Origin: Nageia nagi
Lineage: Eukaryota > Pinophyta
DNA length: 64,000 nt
Assembly (NCBI GenBank): GCA_050084985.1
Contig: JBITNC010000001.1
Coordinates: forward strand, 37,076,001-37,140,000
Direction: 5' to 3'
The notes under the pieces were generated by a model that worked only from the letters and a program-made list of their open reading frames with translations, was not told where the DNA came from and did not search any database. Positions 22,991 through 34,199 of this stretch are shown piece by piece. Position numbers and translations under genes: made by a program. Each line of letters opens with the position of its first letter. Position 1 is the first letter of the stretch.

Positions 22991-23830
22991 CCATCATAAT
23001 TCCTCTTATAGAGTTATTGAATGACTATGTAATTGGATGCTTGAATCCTAAACCTCCTTCTTTGAGGAGTAGTTAAATTATTAGGATAAATTACTATCTT
23101 GAACTACCTAAGCAATTATATAACCCATGGAATCTTAAATTGGGACATACATTCATTCTCCTCATCATGTTGGTAAAAATAAACAAGAATAATAACACTA
23201 TCATCATTAGATATAGAGGAATTATATGAGTTTTAAGTAGAAGCAATGTCTTGACATAATGTTTTATCTTGAACTTGTTTTGTAGGCCTTATCTCTACAT
23301 CAAATTTTAGTATTTTGTTGATCCACCTAACTTTATCTCCATAGTACTCCTTCTACATGATGAAGTTTTGAATATCTAAAACAATAGTATAAATAAGTAT
23401 CCTATTATGTGAAAGAAAATATTTGAACTTCTTAAGAGCTACATAACAAAAAACTTGTTTCTCAATAAAGTTATATGCATTTTTCACATCATAGAGAGTC
23501 TTACTATAGAAAGAAATGGGATTTTATTATTCCTATGCCTCTCTCTAAGTAAGTACTACATCAATACTCATTTTTGATCCTACCATATATAGAATGAAAT
23601 TTTTACCAAAATATGGGTCCTTTAGCATAAGAGCAGTGAGAAGGACCTCTTTGATATTATTGAATGATTCCCTACCTTTCGAAGTCCACAAGAATACACA
23701 TATTTTTTAATAATATATGAAATAGGTATAATAATATGGCAAAATTCATGGATACACTTTCTAACAAAATTTATATGATAAGAAATGATTGCAGATCCTT
23801 TTTGTTAGACTGTAAAGGGGCGTTTCTTAT
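22991..23830 (-). pseudogene. RNase H of gypsy copy 2
   Basis: A decayed minus-strand frame reads KKFKYFLSHNRILIYTIVLD, then KVRWINKILKFDVEIRPTKQ and SVIILVYFYQHDEENECM. This matches the second half of the gypsy-type RNase H and the spacer before integrase. Stops are frequent; catalytic residues could not all be placed. Confidence 0.6.
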
Positions 23831-24640
23831 TCCTAACTCTTATTTTAGTTCAATAACCATCCCTTGTTTGGAGACTACATGGACTAAAAACTTACCATAT
23901 TTCATAATAAAGATATATTTCTTGGCATTTAAATAAATACCAAAATCTCTACATTTTTCAAACATCGCTATGAGAAGTCCCAAGTGACCCCTTCTATCCT
24001 TGGAGAAAATAGTGATATAATTTATGTATACTAGAATTATTTTATTAATTAGTCGATCAAAGGAATGATGCATAGCTCTTTGAAAAGTATTACCAATATT
24101 TTAAAGATAAAAAGGCATCCTTTTGAAAGTAAAAATGTTTCATTTTGTTGTGCATGCAATTTTATGTTGATCACTTTCCTCGACCTAAATTTGATTGAAA
24201 TTTGAGAATCCATTAATCAATGAATAATACTTTGATCCAACTATTATATAGATAATTTGATCTATTAGAGGGATTGGATAATTATACTTTAATGATTTTT
24301 TATTAAGATTTCTAAAATCAATGCATAGGTTGATTTACCCACTCTTTTTATAGATTGGTACCAAGTTAGAGGCCCAAGTTGTATTTTTATTGGCATAAAT
24401 AATTCTCACATCCAAAAAAATGATTTATTCTTATTTCATCATCACCTTCATCCTTGGATTAACTACCCTTTGCTTTTGTCTGATTGGGATAATATATTCT
24501 TTAATCTTGAAATAATATTGGATTACATGCATGTTATATCTTAAGGGCTTGATAATTTCATGTAATTATATCTTATAACTCTCTTGATTGGAGAATTGTT
24601 TCTCTAATATCATTAGAAGCTACATTTATCCCAATTTTTT
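23831..24640 (-). pseudogene. Reverse transcriptase of gypsy copy 2
   Basis: Minus strand: IIPIRQKQRVVNPRMK, NTTWASNLVPIYKKSG, INLCIDFRNLNKKSLKYNYP, then YYSLINGFSNFNQI and, in an open run at 23840-24073, AMHHSFDRLINKIILVYINY, HLGLLIAMFEKCRDFGIYLN and LVHVVSKQGM. The YLDD catalytic box has become YINY, so the enzyme is dead. The block order is textbook gypsy RT. Confidence 0.85.
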
Positions 24641-24659
24641 CCCTTTTATTAGGAAGGAA

Positions 24660-25169
24660 TGTTGGAAATATGACCAAATATTAAAATAAAACTTTACACT
24701 ATAAGATGATGTTTTCAATCTTTGATAATATCTTACTTAAGTAAGATGTACCAAAATTGTAGAACTTCAAAATCGACACAATCTAGAAAAAAAAGTACCC
24801 AAATAGATACCCAAGTCAAAAGTTATTGTCAAAATATGAAGACATATTTCAAAGGCTATTTTTAGTATTTTTCTTCTTAGTTTAGTAGATGTAATATCTA
24901 CCATTGATGTAGATCCAATGGATTATATGACTTAGGGTTAGGGCTTGCTTTGCTTAGTTTGGTATTGTGTACTTAAGCCAATTTTTTAGGTTTTTCTCAT
25001 ATTTCTCTTTGTATTTTTGTTGTGTGTGATCTCTAAAGAGATTGATTGAATATTATAATGTGACTCTATTGAATTGTTGATAGAATTCATAATATAAGAA
25101 ATACCAAGGTCAAGGCTAATTTGATTTTCTCCATATACTTGTAATTGTATATGTCCTTTTAATTTATCA
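24660..25169 (+). repeat. 5' LTR of copia element A
   Basis: Begins TGTTGGAAATATG and ends AATTTATCA. It matches 36183-36615 through shared landmarks such as GCTATTTTTAGTA, TCTTCTTAGTTTAGTAGATG and TTTGATTTTCTCCATATACT. Contains an extra 50-base segment absent from the right copy. Confidence 0.85.
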
Positions 25170-25170
25170 T

Positions 25171-25183
25171 TAGGTATCATATC
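25171..25183 (+). promoter_or_regulatory. Primer binding site of copia A
   Basis: TAGGTATCATATC directly after the LTR is a worn version of TTGGTATCAGAGC, the initiator-Met tRNA site used by most plant copia elements. Confidence 0.6.
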
Positions 25184-25285
25184 AAGGGTGATCAAGAGTT
25201 GGGTTTGAGAAATAATGATATTTGTTAGGGGAAAGCTTTATCAAAGTTTTCCTAGAGATCATAGTTCCTATTGTATAAGGGTATA

Positions 25286-25769
25286 ATGGATAACAATACC
25301 AATTTAATGTTGATCCCTAAATTTCATGGATCTAACTATAAGTACTAGATAATCAAAATAAGAATCATTTTAAAAGGAGAAGGTTCATGGAAAATTGTAG
25401 AAGATCAATATACTAAAACAAAATATTGGAATGCATTGTCTATGGATCATAAGAAGGAGATTGAATATAAAGATATGAATAATAACTTAGTGTTGGCCCT
25501 GATCCAATTAGCTCTATCTTAGAGCCTCTTTCCCTAAATTTCTATATGTGCCTTAGCTTAAAAAGCATAGAAGTTACTAAAAGAAAACTACTAAGAGAGC
25601 ACAAGTCAAGGAGATGAAGTTGCAAACCTTGCATTGAGATTTTGAGAAATTGAAGTAAGAGGAGAATGGCATGATATGAGATTATTGCATCCATATGAAA
25701 TCTATGGTTAACAAAATGGCCATATTAGGAGAAAATATTAATCAAGAGGTAATTATCAACAAGATTCTT
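25286..25769 (+). pseudogene. Gag of copia A, 5' piece
   Basis: The frame reads LIPKFHGSNYKY, IRIILKGEGSWKIVEDQYTK, KKEIEYKDMNNNLVLALIQL and, after frameshifts, SMVNKMAILGENINQEVIIN followed by KIL. This is the UBN2-type copia Gag (FDGxNYxxW, EG.W, A...I...L). It is cut at 25775 by element B and continues from 32935. Confidence 0.75.
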
Positions 25770-25774
25770 TGAAC
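25770..25774. repeat. Left target-site duplication of copia B (TGAAC)
   Basis: TGAAC flanks element B here and at 32930-32934 exactly, proving the insertion borders. Confidence 0.8.
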
Positions 25775-27167
25775 TAAAGATTTTGAATAAAATAGGCTCA
25801 AGACAAGAGCTTTGATACCAATTGAATATTTTGGAGGCTTAAGGCTCCAAGATCTAATACCATAAAAGTGGAAAAAGTTTCAAGAGCTTTGATTAGGTAC
25901 GACCAAAAATCAATTGAGAAAATTAAACACTAAAGAGTTTGGATAGAAGATAAGTCTATCAAACATTGAAAAATGAAACTATTTGGGTTCTAATAGTTTT
26001 TTAGTAACTACATAATGTTGAGATGTTAACAAATAATAAATACTAAATAAGAACGAAAGTTCTAGAGAAAGAATTTTGGAGAAGTTAGAAACTTAATGTA
26101 ATTTTGAAATTTTGGGGTTTCAATAGTTTATGGTTGATAGGAATTAGTTAGATCTCTAGGACAATCAATAATGTGGAATCTAAAGTTTGAAGAGCAATGA
26201 TATTAGTAAATGGATCTAGAGTGTAGAAAAGAAGTAACAACATATAATATATAATTTGAAATATGATGATGCTAGCAAGGTCAAGAAACTATCGATAGCT
26301 TGTAACTTGTATGGTTCTTAAAAAAACCTAGCACTATGACATATCAAATTGACCATCATAAAGTGTTCTATCCAAAGGTGATTATTTGGTGTAATTTGGA
26401 TAAATCTAAGAGGGTGAAAAATGAGCTTAAAGTAAAAATACTTCAAGAGTTCACTAAGAAAAACTACAAAAATATAGGTTTTAAATTTTGGAATTTCTAA
26501 GTGTATTTCATAAACAATGATGGAATAATATATATGGTGGGAAAGGTACTAAAACCAACTATCCAACAAAGAAGGAATCACATGAAATGGATATCTAAAA
26601 ATAAATATATAGCCCTTAAAAGAAAACTAATATAGAATAAGGTATTTTGACATAATCACAAAATATCAAAACTATTTACTCAAACATGGGAATGTAGACA
26701 AGTACCCATGAAGTAAAATGACAAAAATAGAGAAATATTATCATGTATTAGAGATAGAAGATTGGTAGAAATATTTTTGAGTGTTTCTTATGCATACAAG
26801 CTTAAAAAGAAAAAAGAAAATATACCACATATAATGGGAAATGAAGTCCCTATTTATACAAGAAGAAAGTGGAGTGTAGAAGATTCCATGAGAACTGAAA
26901 AATTATATATCTACTTAGAGAAGTCAACAAAACATAAATGAAACACCCAAAAATTTAGAGAGAGGTATGGGCATCCATTAAGAAGTACAAAATTAGATCT
27001 AATATAGTATAAGGATCAAATATTTTAGTGTTTAGGGATCAACCGTATTCCTACAATGTAATAAATCTAGGAGGTGAGGGATAATGAGTAGCTATTGGAG
27101 GGAATTAGATCTACTAGACAGAAAAAAAATTGAAAGGAATTCAAATATTATACATTAACTTCCTCCA
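25775..27167 (-). repeat. 3' LTR of copia B
   Basis: Direct repeat of 31455-32929 with shared blocks such as GGGAAATGAAGTCCCTATTT and AGGCTCCAAGAT. On the minus strand it starts TGGAGGAAGTTAATGTAT. About 75 bases present in the other LTR near 32500-32590 are missing here. Confidence 0.85.
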
Positions 27168-27182
27168 TTCACCCCTTTAATG
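27168..27182 (-). promoter_or_regulatory. Polypurine tract of copia B
   Basis: Minus strand CATTAAAGGGGTGAA lies directly before the LTR start TGGAGGAAG. Confidence 0.6.
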
Positions 27183-27189
27183 TGAATGG

Positions 27190-27570
27190 GTTAAATTCCA
27201 ATATAATTTTAAATACTAAGGAATCAATCCTTACGTAGAGCCTTGGTGAAAATATCTATAAGTTGATCTTCAAACTTACAAAAAGTGAACTAAATGAATC
27301 TATCAATCACTAGGTCTCTCATAAAATGATGTCAAATGTATACATGATTGCTCCTACTATGAAACACTAGGTTCTTGGTCATAGCAATGGTGTTGGTGTT
27401 GTCATAACAAATGGGAATGGGAAGGGGAGGTACCAAAACAAAGTTTTCAAAAAATTGAGCCATCCAAATAGATTGAGTGCAAGTAGAGGAGGTAGCCATG
27501 TATTCTACTTCAATAGGTGAAAGAGAAATAGTTTGTTGCTTCTTAATGCTCAATGATACAAGAGAGTTAG
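27190..27570 (-). pseudogene. RNase H of copia B
   Basis: The minus-strand frame gives KKQQTISLSPIEVEYMATSS, QSIWMAQFFENF and ICYDNTNTIAMTKNLVFHSR, then SNHVYI. This is the C-terminal half of the copia RNase H (LSSTEAEYMA, CDNxSAIxLSKNPVFHxRSKHI). The catalytic Glu (IEVEY) and Asp (YDN) are kept. Confidence 0.9.
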
Positions 27571-28720
27571 TAAATAAGAAATCATAGCTAGAAGTATTTT
27601 TCTTATCATTAAATCTTTTATACTAATAAATATTAGTGTAGGCTTCAAGGATGTTAGCATTAAAGGATTTATACCATAATCCAAAGAATTTAGTGCCATT
27701 GACATATTGAAGGATCCTTTTAGCTACTTTCCAATAAGATTCATGTGGAAATTACATGAATCAAGCCACAAGGATAACTATATATATGATGTCTAATCAG
27801 TTTGTTATAAGATACATCAAACTATCAAAAAGTGACTAGTAAAGGATGGTATCCATAAGGGGAGTAGAGTCCTCCTTCATGAGTTTAGTTCCAAGCATAA
27901 CTAGAGTGTCAGTAGGTTTGCAATCCTTCATGGAAGACCTAGCAAGCATGTCATAAATATACTTGTACTAAGTAATGAATATTCCATAGGATGACTACTA
28001 AACTTGCATATCAAGAAAGTATTGCATGTCACCCAAATCACTCATCTCAAACTCTTTAATTATGGTAGTTTGAATGTATACAACATATAAGAGGAAGTGA
28101 TCATGAAGTTATATGATCAACATACAAATAGATGATGATAAATTCATGGCCAAATACCTTAGTGTATAATTTATCTTCTATGGAGCACCTCTAATAACCA
28201 TTTTTATGGAATTAGGTGTCAATCTATGAGTACCAGACTCTTGGTGCTTGCTTGAGTTTATAAAGAGCTTTCTTCAAGTAGTACACTTTATCTTCATGGC
28301 TAGCAACTATGAATCATTAGAGTTAATTCACATAAAATTCTTACTTAAAATATCCACTAAATAATTTATACTTAGCATCCATTTGGTACAAAATAAGACT
28401 AAGATGTGATGCAAAAGCAAAAAGATAGAGGACTATCTCAAGTCTGGGAACTAGTGCAAATGTCTCTACATTATCAAGCCCTTCTTTCTAAACATAGCTC
28501 TTAGCCACTAATTAGGCCTTATATTTAGAAATTCTACCATTAGGATTATGCTTGAGCTTATAGATCCACTTGAATCTAATAATATTCTGGTTCTTTGGAG
28601 GAGAGACAAGCTCCCAAGAATCATTCTTCTAGATTTGCACAATTTCATCCTCCATGGCATGCTTCTAATCTTCATTTACAATAGCTTATTTGAATTTGGA
28701 AGACTCAATAAGAGAGGAGG
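27571..28720 (-). pseudogene. Reverse transcriptase of copia B
   Basis: Continuous on the minus strand upstream of RNase H, heavily broken by stops. The region shows decayed counterparts of the copia RT order, beginning near 28700 with the block before the first RT domain and ending near 27600 with the MIGSLLYL-like connection. I did not place an intact YVDD box. Called mainly from position between integrase and RNase H. Confidence 0.6.
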
Positions 28721-30110
28721 ATAAGAAGAAATAATAGGTGTTTTAATCACCCCATTGCTTGTTTTTGGGTCATCTTTCTACTAAAATCTTTGTTCAACAT
28801 TTGAGATTCTAGATAATCTCTAGAAATCCTTCTCTTAGAAGGAGTTAGAGTTGTATCCATGATATGGTTGGGTTGTTGGGGATGGGGAGGTTGTTTATGC
28901 TATAATAGCTTAATTAGATCATCCAAACTAGATTTATTAATCATTGGAGTGATGTTAGGGGTGTCAAAATCATTCTTGTAGGCTCCCCCTTCATAAAATA
29001 TCACATCTCAACTGATATGAAGCTTCCAAGAAATTAGATCATAGCAATGGTAGGGTTTGGACTCATTATAGTATCCCATAAAGATAAATTTTATAAAACA
29101 TTTATCAACTTCATTCTTGTTCTCCTTGGGCACATGTACATAATAGATAGAGCCAAATATATGGAAGTGTGAGAGACTAGGTTTCCATCCAAACCAAGCA
29201 TTATAGTGGATTCAATGTTGCATAAATTTTATTGAGTAGTGATTCAAAATTTTATTGAGTAGTGATTCAAAATATAGATAATAGCATGATCTAGGCCATT
29301 TAAATTATTTTTCAATTCTTCCTCTTAGCCACTCTATTCTATTATGGAGTGTATGTAGTGGTGTACTACTACTTTATCCCAAGTTTTTGAAAAAATTCTT
29401 TGAACTTATTTGAAATGAATTCACCACCATGATTTTTCTAAAATTTCTTGAGGTGGTAGTTAGAATTCTTTACCACAAGTGCTTTTAACTTGAAAAATAT
29501 TTCAAATACATATGGCTTGGCTTGTAATAAAGATGACCAACTCATCCAAGAAGAATAATGAGTAAATATAAGCATATACCTACACTTGGCCAAGGTGGGA
29601 CTCTATATAGATCCACAAATATCAAGGTGGATGGTAAATTTCTTTCTATGTTGTTTCCCAAAAATGTAGCTCTCACAAAAAGTGCAAGGAGGTAGTGAGA
29701 ATGTGGCATACCAATCACAAGATTAGGAAATCCATGGAGTGAGTTAAAATTGATATAGCCACATCTTTGGTACCACAACTAATTAGGATCAGTNNNNNNN
29801 NNNNNNNNNNNNNNNNNNNNNNNNNNNNNNNNNNNNNNNNNNNNNNNNNNNNNNNNNNNNNNNNNNNNNNNNNNNNNNNNNNNNNNNNNNNNNGTGCCTT
29901 TATGTGGTGTGGGTGGATTAAAAATTTCTCTCTATGTTGTTTCCCAAAAATGTATCTCTCACACAAAGTGCAAGGAGGTAGTGAGAAGGTGGCATACCTA
30001 TCACAAGCTTAGGAAATCCATGGAGTGAGTTGAAATTGATATAGCCACATATTTGGTACCACAACCAATTAGGATTAGTGGTGGATTTTAGGAATTTGAA
30101 TATCATTAGC
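28721..30110 (-). pseudogene. Integrase of copia B, interrupted by an assembly gap
   Basis: C-terminal block near 28960-29130 reads YVHVPKENKNEVDKCFIKFI then MGYYNESKPYHCYDL and DVIFYEGGAY. The zinc-finger block appears twice: LWYQRCGYINFNSLHGFPNL left of the gap (29640-29793) and LWYQICGYINFNSLHGFPKL right of it (29925-30080), each followed by FLGNNIERN. The duplication may be an assembly artefact. The DDE core lies between 29130 and 29640 and is broken. Confidence 0.75.
29794..29893. other. Assembly gap of exactly 100 N
   Basis: One hundred N, the conventional placeholder for a gap of unknown size. The DNA on both sides (about 29620-29793 and 29925-30080) is the same segment with about one difference in ten to fifteen bases. 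Confidence 0.99.
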
Positions 30111-30329
30111 TACATCTTCAACATATACATATGATTCTCAAATATGAGAATTTTTACAATAAATTACCAATTGGCCTCATTGGTGATGGTGTAGGTCTTC
30201 TTCTAGAAGACTAAATAATAGTCTTTTAAGCACATTTGACCAATACTAAGGAGATTATGCTTCAGTATAAGAACCTATAAAGTGTCATGCATATGCATGA
30301 TTTTTTCAAACTTTGATTTAAAAGAAATG

Positions 30330-30485
30330 GAACCCTTTTCAACAATATCAACTTGATTATTATCACCAAACCAAATTTTACTAGAAGTATTTTCTTCAAA
30401 TTGAGTAAAAAAATATTTATTCTCTATCATATGGTTTGAGCACCCACTATCTAGATACCAAATGTGATCATTAGTAACTTTAAAT
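30330..30485 (-). pseudogene. Aspartic protease of copia B
   Basis: The minus strand reads WYLDSGCSNHMIENKYFFTQ followed by SKIWFGDNNQVDIVEKG, the copia protease active site (W.LDSGC..HM) with its catalytic DSG intact and the usual FGDN strand. Downstream at about 30240-30330 come remnants of the LKHNLLSIGQ block. Confidence 0.85.
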
Positions 30486-31440
30486 TTATTATGGGTGAGG
30501 AAGATATTATTACCATCACTTTGCTCTTTAATATAGTTGGATTTCTTCTACTTCTTCTAGTAGTAGTATTGGTCTAAGTGACCATATTTTCCATAGAAGT
30601 CACAATGTCATGGGTTTTATCTTTAGCTTGTACTATCTTATTAGCCCTTTCCTCTACCACAATGGCCTCTTCCATGGTTGATACCATCATGACCTGTACC
30701 ATGACATCTTGAATTAGATTTTGAACTAGAAAAATATTAAGGTTGATCATTCATTTGGATTTTCCCTTAAAATGCTTGGTCTAGGTTCTTAACTCTATCC
30801 TAGATTTTGTACTCATATGTCTACAAGATACCAAGCAATTTTGAGAAAGTGAGTTGAGTTAGGTTATTGGAATCCTCAATATAAATGGTGATAGGATCAA
30901 ACTTTTAAGTAAGGATTCTCAAACCCTTCTCAACAATCTAGGTATTATCAATCTACTCACCATTTGAATGAAGTGCATTCCCACCAAATCTTAAACTTTG
31001 TTCATGAAGAGTTATATAGTCTCAACCTCTCCCATGTAAAGAGATTCAAACTCCCTTCGTAAAAGTTATATATTAGCTACTATGACTCTAGTTGATCCCT
31101 TGTAAGCACTCTCAAGAGTGTCCCATGCGGTCTTAGATAATTTGCATTCTATAATCTTATGAAGATGGTATCATCTATTATACTTTGTATAGCAAACAAA
31201 TATTTGACATCTATCTTATGAGTCTCCAAGATCTCCTTTCTTTCATTTTTTGTAAGTGTAGAAAAGCCTATAGCATCAAGTTCAACATATCCCCAAGAAA
31301 TAATACTTCACAAATCTTATGAGATAATAAATATCCTCATACAAATGCTCCAATATTCATAGTGTTCTCCACTAAACATAGGGATCTAAAACTATAAAGA
31401 GTTTCCAATCTTTGCATCCATTTAACCTAATAGACTGTAT
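30486..31440 (-). pseudogene. Gag of copia B
   Basis: Region between PBS and protease on the minus strand, fragmented by stops. It has the right length and position for copia Gag. I did not recover a full zinc knuckle. Confidence comes mainly from its location between primer site and protease. Confidence 0.5.
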
Positions 31441-31453
31441 GGCTCTGATACCA
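31441..31453 (-). promoter_or_regulatory. Primer binding site of copia B
   Basis: Minus strand TGGTATCAGAGCC, the unaltered initiator-Met tRNA complement, one base from the LTR end. Confidence 0.85.
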
Positions 31454-31454
31454 A

Positions 31455-32929
31455 TGAAATATTTTAACTTAAATAGGCTTAAGACAAGAGCTCTGATACC
31501 AATTGAATATTGGGAGGTTTAAGGCTCCAAGATTTGATACCATAAAAATGGCTAGAGTTCTAGGAGTTTTGATGGGATATGATTGTATGTAACTCTAGAA
31601 AAATCAAACATTGAAGAGTTTAGATAAAATATAGCTCTTTCAAATAGTGAAAAATGGAACTTTTAGGGTTCCAACAATTTTTTTAACAAATATGTAATGT
31701 CAAGAATTTGATAAAAAATATATACTAAAGAATAATTAAAGTGTCAAAGATATAATTTTGAAGAAGTCAAAAAATCAGTGTAATTTAGAAATATTAGGAT
31801 TCCATTGGTTTGTGATTGACAAGAATTGGCTATATCTTTGATAAAATCAATAATGTTGAATTTAGAGTCCAAAGAATGATAACATTAGCAAGCAAATCCA
31901 GAGTGCAAAAAAGAAGTAAGAGCATAGAATCCATAGTTTAGAATGCAATGATGTTAACAAGGGAAGGAAAATGTCTAGATCTTATAACTTATGTGGGTAT
32001 TAATAAAATCTAACACTATGACCCATCAAATGATCAACATTAAGTGTTCTATCCAAAGGTAAAGGTATATAGTAATTTGTAGAAATATGAAGGGATCATA
32101 AATGAGTTCAAAGCAAAAAGACTTTAAGAGTTCACTGAGCCAAAGTACAAAAACATAGGTTATGAATTTTGGGATTTTTAAGTTTTTCCACCAAAAATTA
32201 TGGTATATATATATATATATATAGAAAGGATTGAAACTAGCTATCCAACCAAGGAGGAATCTCATGAAACGGAGATCTAAATATAAATATTTAGCTCCCA
32301 AAAGTAAATTGATCTATAATAAGACAATTTGACATAATCACAAAATATCAAAATTATTTTCTCAAATATGGGAATACAGATAAGTACCCATGAAGTAAAA
32401 TGAAACCAAATAGAGAAATATTACCTTGGATTAGAGACAAAAGATTGCTATGAATATGTGCAAGTGTTTCTTAATGCATACAAGTTTTAAAAAGAGAAAG
32501 GATGCCACATCACCATAAGGTATTGTAGATCACATATGAATGTTTCATATTCTATCCAAAAAATGGAAACATAACATTACATCAATAAGCATTCTACTTA
32601 AAATGGGAAATGAAGTCCCTATTTATACAAGAAGAAAGTGGAGTGTAGAAGACTCCATGAGAACTAAGGGGTTGTAGATCCACTCATAGAAGTTAAAAAA
32701 ACATAAATAAAGCACCCACAAATTTAGAAATAGTTATGCACATCCATAAAGGAGAAAAAAATTAGATTTAATATAGTCTAAGGATCTGAGTGGTTGATGC
32801 TCAACCATATTCCTATGATGTAATAAATCTGGTAGGTAAGAGACAATGAATAACTATTGGAGGGAATTAGATCTATCAAAAGAAAAAACTACCAAAGGGA
32901 ATTCAAACATGATACATTAACTTCCTTCA
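31455..32929 (-). repeat. 5' LTR of copia B
   Basis: Direct-repeat partner of 25775-27167, ending CA on both required strands. Contains a short (AT)n run at 32203-32222. Confidence 0.85.
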
Positions 32930-32934
32930 TGAAC
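32930..32934. repeat. Right target-site duplication of copia B (TGAAC)
   Basis: Exact match to 25770-25774. Confidence 0.8.
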
Positions 32935-33250
32935 CCTTATAGAAAAGTTTGATAGTGCATCCCTGATCATATACAAGATGAAAGATTTGTCAAAGATGGA
33001 CTTTAATTCACTCATCAACACTATTATATCCCATGAGGAGAGGGATTTTAAGAGAAAGAAAGATAGAGCTAGATAAGGTGTTCCTATAGAGGAATAAACA
33101 TTTTCTACAAAATAATATGAGGGATCTAGATGAGTTCATGGAGGTCATGGCTCTAGAGGTAGAAATTGCAATGGTAGTGGAGGTGTAAGAGGAGGTAGAG
33201 GTCAAGAAAGATCTCAATCTTAGGATGAAGATAATAAGAGGAGAATCCAA
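32935..33250 (+). pseudogene. Gag of copia A, 3' piece
   Basis: Continues the Gag interrupted at 25775: EKFDSASLIIYKMKDLSKMD then FNSLINTIISHEERDFKRKK. This is the standard copia Gag segment (K(F/Y)D.V..AIEE.KDL..L....L...L..HE.R). Downstream a Gly/Arg-like tail and a decayed knuckle are possible but not clear. Confidence 0.7.
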
Positions 33251-33436
33251 TATATGTAGAATAGGAATATGAAATCATGATATGATAAATGTATAATGTT
33301 ATCATTATAACAAATATGTGCATTATAAAATATATTGTAGGTTGAAGAAGTCAACTCATTATGGTAAGGAGGATTATGGATTAGAGGAAGATAATTTATT
33401 TTGTATGATTGAAGAAACTCTATTAGATCAAGCTCT

Positions 33437-33890
33437 CTTCTTTGTAAAAAATGTTTGATAGAGTGGATCCTAGATAGTAGGTGCACAAACCATGATTGAG
33501 AGAAAAGATATTTTCTCTACACTTGATTCTTCCTACCAATCTAGTATCAAGGTGGGAGATGAGAAGATTCTAGAAGTTGTAGCAAAAGGTGAGATGGAGG
33601 TTCCTACTAGGAAAGGAAACATAAAAGTAAATGATATTTATTATGCACCCATCTAAAACATTCTTTACTCAGAATAGGTTAGATGTTAAAGAAGGATTAT
33701 AAGCTTATTTTTGAAGATAGGATGTTTAAGATCCTATTTTAAATTTTTAAGACCCTAGTTGAAAATAAGTATGGTGCATATATTAAATTCTTAAGGATTA
33801 ACAAGGGTCATGAATATTATTCAAATGTGTTTGAGAGTTTTTTAATGAATATGGGATAATGAGGTAGTTGGCTAGTCCTTATGCTTCATA
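33437..33890 (+). pseudogene. Protease of copia A
   Basis: The frame WILDSRCTNH at about 33460 is the copia protease active site with the Gly of DSG changed to Arg (G to A type change), which should inactivate it. Downstream KVGDEKILEVVAKGEMEV and GNIKVNDIYYAP follow the normal protease strand order, then a degraded NILYSE-type segment. Confidence 0.8.
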
Positions 33891-34199
33891 GTGGAGATGG
33901 ATCAATGTATGATGTAGGAGAAATGTATGGAAAAGTTTTATTAGGCTACAGCTACTCATATAGTAAATTATATTTTGAATAAATCTTCTTCCAAAAGTTT
34001 AGATAATGTAACCCCTTATGAGTGTTGGTATGGTAAAAATCCTAATGTCAATCATTTTAAGGTGTTTGGATGCTTGTCTTTTATCCACATAAATGATGAG
34101 AACAAGAGAAAATTAGATGCAAAGTATGATAAGTGTATGTTTATTGGTTATAGTGAGCTTTCCAAAGCTTACAGATTTTATAATCTTGTTAGTCATTGA
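33890..34199 (+). pseudogene. Integrase remnant of copia A, core deleted
   Basis: Only the end of the integrase remains: EKCMEKFY then ATAAHIVNYILNKSSSKSLD, and an open 74-codon run (33975-34199) with VTPYECWYGKNPNVNHFKVF, GCLSFIHI and KCMFIGYSELSKAYRFYN. The HHCC zinc finger and the DDE core (FxDD, LRSDxGGEF), normally several hundred bases upstream, are missing: the preceding 100 bases pass directly from protease-proximal sequence to this point. Confidence 0.85.

Larger units (their letters stand above)
25775..32929 (-). mobile_element. Ty1/copia element B, inserted in gag of copia A
   Basis: LTRs 25775-27167 and 31455-32929, perfect 5-bp target duplication TGAAC, Met-tRNA primer site 31441-31453 and polypurine tract 27168-27182, all oriented on the minus strand. 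Interior on the minus strand: gag, protease, integrase (interrupted by the assembly gap), RT, RNase H. Joining the two flanks restores the copia A Gag reading (KIL...T then EKFDSASLIIYKMKD). Confidence 0.88.

Noticed and set aside
32026-32301. 91-codon minus-strand ORF
   Set aside because: It lies inside the LTR of copia B and spans the (AT)n run; not matched by the other LTR.
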